This document shows positions 14,101 through 21,635 of a stretch of 32,746 nucleotides of DNA, one piece after another (position 1 is the first letter of the stretch; every line of letters begins with the position of its first letter). The stretch covers positions 1 through 32,746 of IMG/VR virus record IMGVR_UViG_3300042731_006430; one strand, given 5' to 3'. Made by a program: the position numbers and the translations under genes. The DNA comes from a virus. The notes under the pieces were generated by a model. The model had not been told where the DNA came from and searched no databases. It saw nothing but the letters and a program-made list of their open reading frames with translations.

Positions 14101-15268
14101 AGACAAGATGAAAGGAGATGCCCCGTACGTAGTAATATTCACCCCTACGGGAAAAGCTGGTACGGGGGAAGATATGTACACAGCTACCGTTCACGATGAA
14201 CATATGAATAGTATGGCCATAGACACACAAAATGGCACAATGGCACAATTGCTTCCTATTATGGTGAAGGAATATCCAAATATTATATACCAATACAGTA
14301 ATGGGGAGAAATTTGATCCTGAAGTGACATTACAAACGCTGCAGCAAACTGCTCAACTATCTATGAGTGAGGGTGCGCTGGAGTTGCAGAAGAAGGAACT
14401 CATCCAGAATATTGAGTCTACCTGGGGAGCCAGGGACGAAAATGCCGCTAAATGGATAGAGATCGTTGAGGAATCAGAGTCCTGGGCCGAATTGATGCAA
14501 ATCTGGAAACAGTTGTTTGGCGCTTCCAGTGACGTACCCATGCCCACCGAGCAGCGTTGGAAAGACGTGGCTCCGGAGGAGTATGGACTGATCGAACTAC
14601 CTGCCCGTGCCCATAAGACCGCCAAAGCTGATGTCAAGTATTTGAAACTGGAAAACCCAGAACTTAATGCTTTGGGTTGGATAGCTTATAACGTAGAATC
14701 GGGACTGACTGATATAGCTCACTCCGCCAATCACCAGGGAGTGGTCGAAGTTCCTCTGGATAAAGTCAGTTTTGTCAAGAAGATACTTAGAAAACAACTG
14801 AAAGCAGACCGTCCTCGTAACGCTCATTACACTAAGGACGTGCTTAAAAGATTGCTGGAAAAGTTTGAGACCCTGTCAAAAATAAAGCGTACTGTGGCTA
14901 GCGAATTTGACTGGGTACCTGTAAAATTCGGGGAAAGGACTTTCAAGGTCCTGTTGGCCGATTCGGATGAGAAAAAGACAGCCGGTCTTGAACCTCTGGA
15001 TGATCTGGATGATGATCAGGGTATGTTGTTTCCCTTTGGTGATCCCCAGCACGTGACCTTTCACATGGGCAAAGTCAAGTTCCCTATTGATATTCTATTC
15101 CTGCAGGAAGACGATATCATGGGGTTGAAGGTGGCCAAGATTATACACAATGTCCAACCGGGAGCAGTGGAGAGGTGGAGTAGTCCCAGAACCAAGCTGG
15201 TAGTGGAATTTCCTGGTGGAACTTGTAAAGCCAACAGTATCAAGGTGGGATCAGTCTGCGAGATCTAA
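11135..15268 (+). CDS. Giant multidomain virion-type protein with C-terminal DUF192 domain
   Basis: 1377 residues. Parts I can see: a helical N-terminus; SH3/KOW-like beta barrels at about 396-445 and 625-670 (both open with a VGD turn); a four-Cys zinc ribbon (CKGC near 953 and CSKC near 969); and a C-terminal DUF192 domain (about 1262-1377) recognised from KTAGLEPLDDLDDDQGMLF, the following FPIDILFL block and the LVVEFPGGT strand. EEAC-type segments recur near 358, 599 and 798. Short [K/R]-T-A or [K/R]-T-V-A motifs occur near 173, 791, 1161 and 1252 and may be protease sites dividing the chain. DUF192 function is unknown. The gene lies between terminase and portal, so I infer a virion or internal head protein. 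Confidence 0.8.
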   Translation: MKVKAQDVAMPIQVINAPEDLNGVLDLSVDEALAIALQKTDESGNLSNVWYEQLLSKLGETEQNSFTMGIAGEGIVVRSGMTKSEVEKLKAKMMNLFKLQGCIYEDQYRDLTKNLSVQADPILFDWFMTAGIPLKKNQPKVDRKKKKTKYKEEVEDLAKHPDIRKIKSRDMKKTATINLQPVIEELKHCESEYLPAWKKWDKKRAQYIDMNAVKAWMRENAENFAGGGYYYPDRRGLVDAAVREFGLENQPDRGWIRTLADEVLDEYNATLQKQADLRLSPSDKRVIMKFIDREPAENRKFRSDGERLDGLWAGGNDLAVWEEDRLVISEPTGRASQTVARFIRKNTPDRWLLGVEEEACVEEDACRAGNENLMTEMKQQKPDMVLSGAKDSGGRDLAVGDQVLYSEHGASSPYHCRIEEINEETGEVTIVDDSNNIDTVKSDRLTKKSRFITERELREIGKTPRAQEAYERAKERTENLKKKAYGDIELPEYSNDYHWVDLALMLQGYHEGQADPVYAFTSREENTMSLEELYAITGVVEDIVSGKYLDQFDVGIEDESEWDEETGEVYDQLIDEIAIASAWLPTLQNLGDEHGGIDEEACVETEGYMGQKIGPNIETRGQLDDLKVGDKVKWSKQPTFTGHFVISDIKTDTKGNTFYELEVPPHIMDKMGGYLPPVLVTRNEITRVSREIRGPTDVETEREEVRQRHRREKLRRKDAHGRRVKADKQYVLRSKTDKKQYYSGGKFNAPQTTIDPDTAVFINGSELLSMTYNWNHAWEALTEKDWQRLPRTANIDLEACDLIVKHALPQGGDVSVYTDHVGNFLIYEGNELYGQAHSQEMAEEIASDLFGQLREHVPYKKQVAMKVKLDSTDKEGMVLALADWSDAEEDQSIAGSKWEHDGDFAYALIGDHPGLVSELVKDGYDLDLEEYSAPGEVPPKKPKTKGAGMPDKCKGCNSFLPADNESGYCSKCEKGNKEAQLSRTGIEFIDKMKGDAPYVVIFTPTGKAGTGEDMYTATVHDEHMNSMAIDTQNGTMAQLLPIMVKEYPNIIYQYSNGEKFDPEVTLQTLQQTAQLSMSEGALELQKKELIQNIESTWGARDENAAKWIEIVEESESWAELMQIWKQLFGASSDVPMPTEQRWKDVAPEEYGLIELPARAHKTAKADVKYLKLENPELNALGWIAYNVESGLTDIAHSANHQGVVEVPLDKVSFVKKILRKQLKADRPRNAHYTKDVLKRLLEKFETLSKIKRTVASEFDWVPVKFGERTFKVLLADSDEKKTAGLEPLDDLDDDQGMLFPFGDPQHVTFHMGKVKFPIDILFLQEDDIMGLKVAKIIHNVQPGAVERWSSPRTKLVVEFPGGTCKANSIKVGSVCEI

Positions 15269-15280
15269 AGGAGCGTTATT

Positions 15281-15574
15281 ATGCCTATGCCGGATGAAAG
15301 AGCCTGGATCAAGTTTCAAAATACGTTGGCACGACTGTCCAAGAAAATTCAAGCTGTCTATCAACAGGTTGACACTTTAGGTACGGAAGCACAAAAAGTA
15401 TCGGAATTTCTGCTTGAATGGGACCAAAAATACAGTTTTGAGATGGGCGAAGCTGGAGAAGCTGCATATTTAGAGGCCGAACAAGCTGTATATGATCTTG
15501 AAGAGGCTTTACAGCATTTGCCCAGTCAACTGGACGGTATTGTTGATCAGCTAGAATCTGCCCAAGGATTGTAA
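15281..15574 (+). CDS. Small acidic helical protein
   Basis: 97 residues, ATG 15281 after AAAGGAG. Predicted as two long amphipathic helices (about 8-45 and 50-95) rich in Gln, Glu, Ala and Leu, that is a helical hairpin. No Cys or motif. First of four consecutive small helical genes, each with its own strong ribosome site. Function unknown. Confidence 0.72.
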   Translation: MPMPDERAWIKFQNTLARLSKKIQAVYQQVDTLGTEAQKVSEFLLEWDQKYSFEMGEAGEAAYLEAEQAVYDLEEALQHLPSQLDGIVDQLESAQGL

Positions 15575-15585
15575 AGGAGGCTGGT

Positions 15586-15798
15586 GTGTCAAGAAAAAGA
15601 TCTCAATACAATGTTTCCGAGCAGGAGCACTTCAAGAGACTGGATGTCCTGTTGAAGGTCATCAGCGATGCGTTTTATGGTATCGAGGAAGTGATCGATC
15701 TTCTCGGCACCGAGGATGACATTTATGAAGCTGTTTACAAAGCCGAGGAGATGCTAGAAGAAGTCAAAAAAGACATCCTCGGTCCGCATGTCCGTTAG
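15586..15798 (+). CDS. Small acidic helical protein
   Basis: The start is GTG 15586, after AAAGGAGG. The 70-residue product is a helical hairpin with an IEEVIDLLGTEDDIYEAV turn, similar in layout to the proteins at 15281, 16001 and 29463. The N-terminus is basic (SRKRSQY). Function unknown. Confidence 0.7.
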   Translation: MSRKRSQYNVSEQEHFKRLDVLLKVISDAFYGIEEVIDLLGTEDDIYEAVYKAEEMLEEVKKDILGPHVR

Positions 15799-15807
15799 GA
15801 GGACGGT

Positions 15808-15987
15808 ATGGCTCTTTCAGGTAAACAAAAGAATAAAATCCTGGCTGAACTGGCTAACGCTGTTATTGGTCTGAAGGAAAAATACGAGGAGTTCTTGTTG
15901 ATGGCCGAAGACGCAGACGACGAGGAGTTCTCTTACGAACTTGAAGAGGCTTTTAGCGACCTTATGGAAGAGTGGGATCTGAAATAG
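15808..15987 (+). CDS. 59-residue acidic helical protein
   Basis: ATG 15808 follows TTAGGAGGA, 9 nt after the previous stop; the stop is TAG 15985-15987. The product has a basic N-terminal decapeptide and then two acidic amphipathic helices (LAELANAVIGLKEKYEEF and FSYELEEAFSDLMEEW). Same plan as its neighbours. Confidence 0.65.
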   Translation: MALSGKQKNKILAELANAVIGLKEKYEEFLLMAEDADDEEFSYELEEAFSDLMEEWDLK

Positions 15988-16000
15988 AAAGGGACGAATC

Positions 16001-16273
16001 ATGGCTGATATCACTTCCCCCGCTGAAATACCGAAGGACTGGCACCAAAAGTGGTTGCAGGTTTATCTTACTGGAATCGAGGAGGCCATCGAAAGACTAG
16101 AGCATGTGGCTATGGACTCCGAAGAGTACCAGTTCGAATTGAGTCCTGAGGACAGAAAACGGGATGTGGACGGTGCTTTGCAAAGAGCTTTCGAAGCTGT
16201 GCAAAACTGTTTGGACGTGCTGGAGGATACGCACAACTATTTGAACGTTGATCCCCGACATGTCGGCAGTTGA
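16001..16273 (+). CDS. Small acidic helical protein
   Basis: 90 residues, ATG 16001 after AAAGGGA. Two long helices joined by a proline-containing acidic loop, with one Cys. It resembles the three genes before it in size, charge and predicted fold but not in obvious sequence identity. Its stop overlaps an in-frame ATG of the next gene. Function unknown. Confidence 0.7.
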   Translation: MADITSPAEIPKDWHQKWLQVYLTGIEEAIERLEHVAMDSEEYQFELSPEDRKRDVDGALQRAFEAVQNCLDVLEDTHNYLNVDPRHVGS

Positions 16274-16290
16274 TGAGTATAGGAGAGGAT

Positions 16291-17577
16291 ATGGACGCCT
16301 ATAAGGTATTCGGGTCTCCTGAAAAGTTCCTGAAGGATATAGCCGCCCAGGCTGTGGAGCGGCCTAAAATTCTCAAGGTAGCTCAGGAGGAGAAACCACT
16401 CACTCCCCAGGAGGAAGCCAACGAGCATGCCCAGGCTTACTGGTGGATGGGTTATAACTGGGACGAAATTGAGGCAATCCTAATTGATATGGAATTCCCT
16501 GAAAACGTAGTGGATAGCGCTGTCCAATCGGCGAAGCGTTATGCTACTGAAGTGTTGAAGGGTCCGTTCCAGAAGATTAAGGAAGGCCAGTATATTAAGC
16601 TCAAGAATGGAGCAGTGGGCGTCGTTGATTGTGTTACTCCCAAGGCAGTAGTGGCTTTTCTTAATGACGAGACCGTTGATATTACTGAGAACCACATTGA
16701 CTGGGAAGCCACCAACAAGCTGTCGGAAGCCTACACCCTGCGTAAGTCTGCCGATGAAATGGTTCGTTCGGCCCAGAAAGACTATCTGGTCCCCGATAGA
16801 CCGGAAGAGTTCGTACCGGCAGAGGTTCAACCAGGCGAGGGGGAGGAATTCACTACCACTATCAAGAAAAGCCCCGGTGCTCCCCCTAGTTGGGGAGAAT
16901 ACCCCCACGAAAAGGAAGTGCGCGAGGTCAGTAGCTCTATCACCAAGATGCTGGACCAGATAGAAGCTGCTGAGGAGCAATTGTTAGAGGTCAAAGAAGA
17001 ATTGAAAATAGCCAATGAAATGGCTACCGAGGTGCGGGAGAAGAGAAAGAAGCTGATGAAGGAACAGCGCGAAGCCGCGCAGAATGTATTTGCCATTCTT
17101 GGTTCTCAGAATCGGGAATTGAAAGAATTGGAAGGAACTTACTTCCGCAAGTACAAGGATAAGCTGATCGGATTGCGCCGAGCAGTGGTTGAGAAACCGC
17201 AGGCCCCTGGGGTAATCGAAGAGTTGCAAGTCCTCAAGCAGATCCTGGAGGACAATCACCCTCGGATCTTCAAAGCGGTCATGGCTGCTTTGGAGGAGTA
17301 CATGGAAGCCAACACCACCATCATCGAGCAAGTGGAAAAAGCCTTTGCCATGTTCCCTCCGCGAAAGAAAAAGGTGTCTCAGCTTATAGATAAAGTAAAA
17401 GAATGGGCGGCTGTTACCTGGGATAACATCAAAGACATCGCTGACGAATTGCACGAGTTTATCTTCCCGACTATGGATGAGACCATCGCGGCTATTGATA
17501 ATTTCGAATCCGCAGTTGGTAAGTCTACCGCCAAGGTCCAGGCCGAAGCTGTGATTCGGCAGATGTTGAAAAAGTAA
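16291..17577 (+). CDS. Coiled-coil virion-type protein with UBA-like and SH3-like parts
   Basis: I place the start at ATG 16291, 5 nt after GGAG; ATG 16273 in frame has no ribosome site. The product is 428 residues. After an N-terminal LKVAQEEKP motif (about 28-36) comes a three-helix UBA-like segment (MGYNWDEIEAILIDMEFPE, about 54-72, then AKRYATEVL). A small beta barrel follows (about 100-145), then a long coiled coil (about 220-300) and helices to the end. LKVAQEE nearly matches LKTAQEE of the scaffold protein, suggesting a shared processing site and a virion location. Not recognised beyond that. Confidence 0.75.
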   Translation: MDAYKVFGSPEKFLKDIAAQAVERPKILKVAQEEKPLTPQEEANEHAQAYWWMGYNWDEIEAILIDMEFPENVVDSAVQSAKRYATEVLKGPFQKIKEGQYIKLKNGAVGVVDCVTPKAVVAFLNDETVDITENHIDWEATNKLSEAYTLRKSADEMVRSAQKDYLVPDRPEEFVPAEVQPGEGEEFTTTIKKSPGAPPSWGEYPHEKEVREVSSSITKMLDQIEAAEEQLLEVKEELKIANEMATEVREKRKKLMKEQREAAQNVFAILGSQNRELKELEGTYFRKYKDKLIGLRRAVVEKPQAPGVIEELQVLKQILEDNHPRIFKAVMAALEEYMEANTTIIEQVEKAFAMFPPRKKKVSQLIDKVKEWAAVTWDNIKDIADELHEFIFPTMDETIAAIDNFESAVGKSTAKVQAEAVIRQMLKK

Positions 17578-17588
17578 GCAGGGACGGC

Positions 17589-17873
17589 ATGCAAATCCGG
17601 GCTAAACTATATTGCGACACTCACGGCGACGGTGAACTTCACTTTATAGATAAGGGTGTAGGCGAGATATACAAGCCCGAAATACGCGGGGACAAACGAA
17701 CCAGGGATATCATCAAACCGCATATAACGTTGAGAATGGGGAAATACCGGTTGCAGCTAAACCAGGAAGACTTTATAAAATTCGCACGACAGGTTGTGTT
17801 TGATAAAAGTGGAGAGGCAAATGAACTTGTATTACGAGAGAGTCTCCGGGATGTTCACTCTGGACACGGGTGA
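17589..17873 (+). CDS. Small beta-rich protein of unknown function
   Basis: 94 residues, ATG 17589 after AGGGACGG. The N-terminal half is beta-rich with a CDTHGDGE loop; the second half contains ITLRMGKYRLQLNQEDFIKFARQV, a strand-then-helix unit. Overlapped for 53 nt by the next gene in another frame. Function unknown. Confidence 0.68.
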   Translation: MQIRAKLYCDTHGDGELHFIDKGVGEIYKPEIRGDKRTRDIIKPHITLRMGKYRLQLNQEDFIKFARQVVFDKSGEANELVLRESLRDVHSGHG

Positions 17874-18051
17874 GGAAGTACAGTTTTTAGGTCCCCTTAC
17901 CCAGGCCATGTTGAAGCTCAAAGAGGTGGCTACTTGTACCATGAGTCAGGCCCGTGAGGCGATCCTTCGTGCCTTTTTCAACGGAGGTGAGGCTGTGCCG
18001 TTGGACCAGGTAAAAAAGATGGCTAAGTTGATCCGCAAGGTTGACTCTTGA
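17821..18051 (+). CDS. Small helical protein of unknown function
   Basis: I start at ATG 17821, 4 nt after GGAGAGG; the frame is open from TTG 17794. 76 residues: an N-terminal strand pair (LYYERVSGMFTLDTGEEVQFLG) followed by two helices and a basic C-terminus. It overlaps the preceding gene by 53 nt and the next start by 4 nt (TTGA). Confidence 0.66.
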   Translation: MNLYYERVSGMFTLDTGEEVQFLGPLTQAMLKLKEVATCTMSQAREAILRAFFNGGEAVPLDQVKKMAKLIRKVDS

Positions 18052-18242
18052 CGAATGTACAGAAAAGGTCACATGGAAAGGTATTGAATCCCCCTTGCAG
18101 GATCGAGAATTGTGTATATTTCAATCCCAACTGCCCCTACACAGGATGTAAAAATTGCAATGAATGTGTACCCACGAAGCAGGACTTGGTGTATCTGTTC
18201 TGTTTGAGGGATATTTGGGAATATAAGCATGGTAGAGCTTAA
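18048..18242 (+). CDS. Cys-rich mini-protein with TTG start
   Basis: TTG 18048 overlaps the previous TGA (TTGA) and follows AAGG. The 64-residue product packs seven Cys into about 36 residues (CRIENC, CPYTGCKNCNEC, then FCLRD), enough for two metal sites or one cluster. Stop overlaps the portal start by one base. Function unknown; it is adjacent to portal, so it is probably expressed late. Confidence 0.65.
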   Translation: MTNVQKRSHGKVLNPPCRIENCVYFNPNCPYTGCKNCNECVPTKQDLVYLFCLRDIWEYKHGRA

Positions 18243-20191
18243 TGGCTTCTAAGAAAACTAAAAAGAAAAGCTCCAAGAAGAAAACAGCGGCGAAGAGGAA
18301 ATCCTCGCCGATAATGTTCTACAGTAGCAGACATGCGGGAATGCGTAGGACCGCCCAGCAGGTTCCATTAGGTACCGCTGGTGGTGGCACCTCTGGGTCA
18401 GCTTCGCCCCAGGGCGCAGCTATGTCACCATTGTATTATGACTACCGGTGGAGCACTCCAGATAAATTCTACTTTCCACGAACCAGGGCAGTAGCCAACC
18501 GGATCTGGCGGGAAGTTTACATGCGGGACGCGGCAGTAGCAGCCGCTACCGATGTGTACGCGGAGCTTCCCTGGTCGAAGTTCGACTTGATAGGTATAGA
18601 TGATGGGGATGTGCGCAAGCTGTATGAGGACATGTTCAATGAATTGAACCTGGTCCCTAAATTCCCCAATTACACCAGGGATTTTATGCTCACTGGTGAG
18701 TTCATACCTCACGCGATCTTCAATTCCCGGCGTGGGATCTGGGAGCGAATAATCTCCCACAATCCCGATTACGTCCGAGTGGAAGGTCTGGGTCTGGCTT
18801 TTGAACAACCGTTGCTCTGGCTCAGGCCCACCCCGGAAATCAGAAAACTGTTGAATTCCCCAGACCCCCGAGTCAGGAAATTCCAGAAGCTGATACCCAA
18901 GGACATCCTCAATGCTTTTAGGATGAACCAGGAAATAGCCCTGGATCCACTGAATACGACCTATATCCCCAGGTTGAACAACTCCAATAACGTACGCGGG
19001 ACTTCCTTGTACACCAGGTTATTCCGCGTAATTATGTATGAGGACTTCATCGTAAATGCATCCCTGGCTGTCGCCCAGAGGAACGCTGCACCCCTGCGGA
19101 TTTTCAAGCTAGGTGACCCGAATACTGGCTGGTTGCCTGATGCAGACGCAGAATCGCAGTTTGCGGAAATGCTGGCTTTGGCAGAATCTGACCCTATGGC
19201 TGCGATTATTATGCACCACAACGTGACTGCTGAACTGGTCGGAGTATCAGACCGGGTGCTGCTGATTTCCCGGGAGTGGGATTTCATTGAAAGAGTCAAG
19301 CTCCTGGCCATGGGGGTGGCTAAATCCTTCCTGGTCGGCGAGACTTCCTTTGCTGCTGCGGTAGCAGGTCTGCAGACTTTGCTGGAAAGACTAGCTGCAT
19401 TACGTTACAAATTTGAGCATGAATGGATTATAAAGAAGCTCTGCGAACCAATTGCGGAGATGCACGGTTTCCATCGGCGTACTCAGTCCGAGCTTGAGCA
19501 TCGTATTCGTATTCAGAAACCAGAAGAGCGGGAATTGCTCATTCCGCAATTGAAATGGCATAAGAGCTTGGAGCCTACTCAGGAATCCTCCATCCTGGCG
19601 GTCTGGGACCGGCTATACGAATATGGTATCCTGTCCGAGCGTACTTATAGCTCCGGTGCCGGAATTGACCTGGAATTGGAGCGGAAGAACATCGTTGAGG
19701 AAGCTAAGTATAATCAGGAAAAGAAAGAAAAGTTCCAGGACATGGGTATTGAAACGGAAGAGGAAGAAGAGATGGGCGGAGGGGGGTTAGGCCTTCCCCC
19801 GGCACCAGGCGGAGGAGGGGGTCCGGGGGGCGCTCCGAAGCCCCCGGAGGCATCCAGACGGATTCGTAGGAGGGGTAGGACGAAGAAGGAGAATATTCGT
19901 CAGCGGAAGGCCAACCCGTATATAGATTACGAAGCCGAGGAACAGGTGGAACAACTGGACCGTATGCATGCCCAGCACGACAATGGAGTGTATGGTCTCA
20001 AAGACCAGGACGAAATAGAAGCTCGTATCGAGGAAATGGCCGATTCCCAGAATAAAATTGATGTGAACGATGTGAAAGATATACTCCGTAGGGAAGATGA
20101 TGGAGTATTGAAGGCGTCTGATAAAGCCAAACTCGACCAGATAGAAAAGCAATTACCCTCGGCAGGTGGTAATCTACTATCTGGCGTATAA
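18242..20191 (+). CDS. Portal protein
   Basis: 649 residues. The N-terminus is Lys/Ser-rich, then contains MRRTAQQ (34-40), a candidate processing site. The central 60-490 region has the portal pattern: a WREVYMRDAAVAAATDVYAE helix, the DFMLTGEFIPHAIF strand, DPLNTTYIPR, the GTSLYTRLFRVIMYEDFI helix and an active-type GVAKSFLVGETSF stretch near the stem helices. A Gly/Pro-rich linker (about 511-540) and an acidic/basic C-terminal tail follow; such tails reach into or out of the channel. The portal forms the dodecameric vertex where terminase docks. Recognised from phage portal families; subgroup not assigned. Confidence 0.9.
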   Translation: MASKKTKKKSSKKKTAAKRKSSPIMFYSSRHAGMRRTAQQVPLGTAGGGTSGSASPQGAAMSPLYYDYRWSTPDKFYFPRTRAVANRIWREVYMRDAAVAAATDVYAELPWSKFDLIGIDDGDVRKLYEDMFNELNLVPKFPNYTRDFMLTGEFIPHAIFNSRRGIWERIISHNPDYVRVEGLGLAFEQPLLWLRPTPEIRKLLNSPDPRVRKFQKLIPKDILNAFRMNQEIALDPLNTTYIPRLNNSNNVRGTSLYTRLFRVIMYEDFIVNASLAVAQRNAAPLRIFKLGDPNTGWLPDADAESQFAEMLALAESDPMAAIIMHHNVTAELVGVSDRVLLISREWDFIERVKLLAMGVAKSFLVGETSFAAAVAGLQTLLERLAALRYKFEHEWIIKKLCEPIAEMHGFHRRTQSELEHRIRIQKPEERELLIPQLKWHKSLEPTQESSILAVWDRLYEYGILSERTYSSGAGIDLELERKNIVEEAKYNQEKKEKFQDMGIETEEEEEMGGGGLGLPPAPGGGGGPGGAPKPPEASRRIRRRGRTKKENIRQRKANPYIDYEAEEQVEQLDRMHAQHDNGVYGLKDQDEIEARIEEMADSQNKIDVNDVKDILRREDDGVLKASDKAKLDQIEKQLPSAGGNLLSGV

Positions 20192-20218
20192 ATCACGAAA
20201 CGATAAGGAGTGAACCCC

Positions 20219-20500
20219 ATGGCAGATCATCTTACTGGATGGGAAGAGGACATCAACTTGGACGACAAAGGGAAGGAAGCTGATGAACAGCGGCCTACCT
20301 TCAAGGAAAACGTAATCGAGGATCTTCCTCCAGCCGATCCCAGAGACCCCGTCCGACCAATAGGTAACATGTTCAGGAACGTGAGCGGTGCAAAAAACGC
20401 TGCTATGAACAAGGCCGCTGCACAAGTGAATCGATTGGAAAAGAGGCGTGCAAGAAATAAACGGGCAAAACAGTCCCGTCGCAAGAATAGGAAGAAATGA
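20219..20500 (+). CDS. Small protein with highly basic C-terminus
   Basis: ATG 20219 lies 9 nt after AAGGAG; GTG 20210 overlaps the ribosome site and is less likely. 93 residues: acidic and Pro-rich first half, then about 30 residues nearly all Lys, Arg and Ala. This bipartite charge suggests a nucleic-acid-contacting peptide packed with portal or DNA. The next start overlaps the stop (ATGA). Function unknown. Confidence 0.7.
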   Translation: MADHLTGWEEDINLDDKGKEADEQRPTFKENVIEDLPPADPRDPVRPIGNMFRNVSGAKNAAMNKAAAQVNRLEKRRARNKRAKQSRRKNRKK

Positions 20501-20781
20501 GTAGGATTAAAAACGTAGTAGCTCAGTTGAATGAAACTACTTATACTGCCTACCTGTTGGGGCATGTTCCCACAGTCAGGAAGATCATAACCCGAGTCCT
20601 ACGAAAACAATTCAAAATCAAATATCTTGAGTACATCAAACGCGGTGAATACGGGAATCTCGATCCGATGCTGCAATGGCATGCACCTCCGGGTAACTGG
20701 GAAAAATATAAAGACGCCATCGATGCCGAAGCTGAAAAAGAAGGTTGGGACGAGCTTGGCTACGATATGTATGGCGATTAG
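20497..20781 (+). CDS. Small protein of unknown function
   Basis: 94 residues; ATG 20497 overlaps the previous TGA. The N-terminal 50 residues are a basic amphipathic helical region; the C-terminal part is acidic and aromatic with a PPGNWEKYKDAID segment. No motif recognised. It lies between portal and the transglutaminase-like gene. Confidence 0.7.
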   Translation: MSRIKNVVAQLNETTYTAYLLGHVPTVRKIITRVLRKQFKIKYLEYIKRGEYGNLDPMLQWHAPPGNWEKYKDAIDAEAEKEGWDELGYDMYGD

Positions 20782-20790
20782 GAGTAGTAG

Positions 20791-21390
20791 ATGAAACTGT
20801 GGTTTTTGAGAATCTGCGCCTGGTGCGCTTTCAATCTCAGGTTGTATTATGCTTGGAGCAAATTCTATAGGTTTATCTGGGAGCGCAAATATAACGATCG
20901 GGCCTTGCCCAGCTTTGAGACCTTCAGTGGACTCATCCAGACTGTGAACCGGATGAAGTGGAGGCGGGACGACTGGCTAATGTTATGGGATGCCATCTCC
21001 ACTCCCAAGGCTACTTACTTCAGGCATGTGAGCGGGGAAAAGGCGGGGGACTGCGACGATATTTCCCTCTTTGCCGTCAACCGCTTGGCAGACATGATAC
21101 AACGTGGGGTAATCCGAGACATCCGCAATGTTGGTCTGCTCTCAGTACCCTGGGTGGATGTCGAAAACAAAGGTGGCGGTCACAATGTAGGCGTTTATCA
21201 GTATATGGACAAGAACAGTAATTGGCTTTGGGCACACATAAGCAACTGGTACGATGCGACTCCACAAAGAGGGTTTGCTACTGTCAAGGAAGCAGTCAAA
21301 GATGTGCTGAAAAACAAGACTTCTCTGGGCTGGGCCAGGGCTACTATCGATTTGAAACTGGTAGAATACGGGAACGGGAAGGACTTATGA
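20791..21390 (+). CDS. Transglutaminase-like cysteine-protease-fold protein
   Basis: 199 residues. A catalytic triad is visible: Cys88 in AGDCDDISLFA, His131 in GGGHNVGVYQY and Asn152 in HISNWYD. This is the order and spacing of the transglutaminase/papain-like superfamily. Residues 1-30 are hydrophobic and aromatic and could associate with membrane. Phage copies of this fold near portal and tail genes are known but mostly uncharacterised; activity could be peptidase, amidase or crosslinking. ATGA overlap with the next gene. Confidence 0.72.
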   Translation: MKLWFLRICAWCAFNLRLYYAWSKFYRFIWERKYNDRALPSFETFSGLIQTVNRMKWRRDDWLMLWDAISTPKATYFRHVSGEKAGDCDDISLFAVNRLADMIQRGVIRDIRNVGLLSVPWVDVENKGGGHNVGVYQYMDKNSNWLWAHISNWYDATPQRGFATVKEAVKDVLKNKTSLGWARATIDLKLVEYGNGKDL

Positions 21391-21635
21391 GTGAGATCAT
21401 TTGCGGCTGTGACCGACAGGACTGGTCTTCTGATGAATATCAGTCCAGCGCTAGTGGTGGTGTTTACACTTTCATTGGGAATTGTCCTGTCTGTGGTCGG
21501 GGAAAGTATAAGTTTCAACCAAATCTAATCATTACCGGTTCTATGAACATAGATAAATACTTGAAATTTGTAGAGGAGGAAGTAAAATTCCCTTATGAAA
21601 TCTACGAAACGAACTCTCAGTCTGTCAGCTTCTAA
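21387..21635 (+). CDS. Small zinc-ribbon protein
   Basis: ATG 21387 overlaps the previous stop; a longer in-frame extension inside the transglutaminase-like gene is a shadow. 82 residues with CGC at 6-8 and CPVCG near 34-38, a two-knuckle zinc ribbon, followed by a helical tail. The last 41 nt overlap the nuclease gene in another frame. Function unknown. Confidence 0.68.
   Translation: MSEIICGCDRQDWSSDEYQSSASGGVYTFIGNCPVCGRGKYKFQPNLIITGSMNIDKYLKFVEEEVKFPYEIYETNSQSVSF

Noticed and set aside
21222-21386. Upstream extension of the zinc-ribbon gene at 21387
   Set aside because: Wholly inside the transglutaminase-like gene; start with ATGA overlap at 21387 is better supported.
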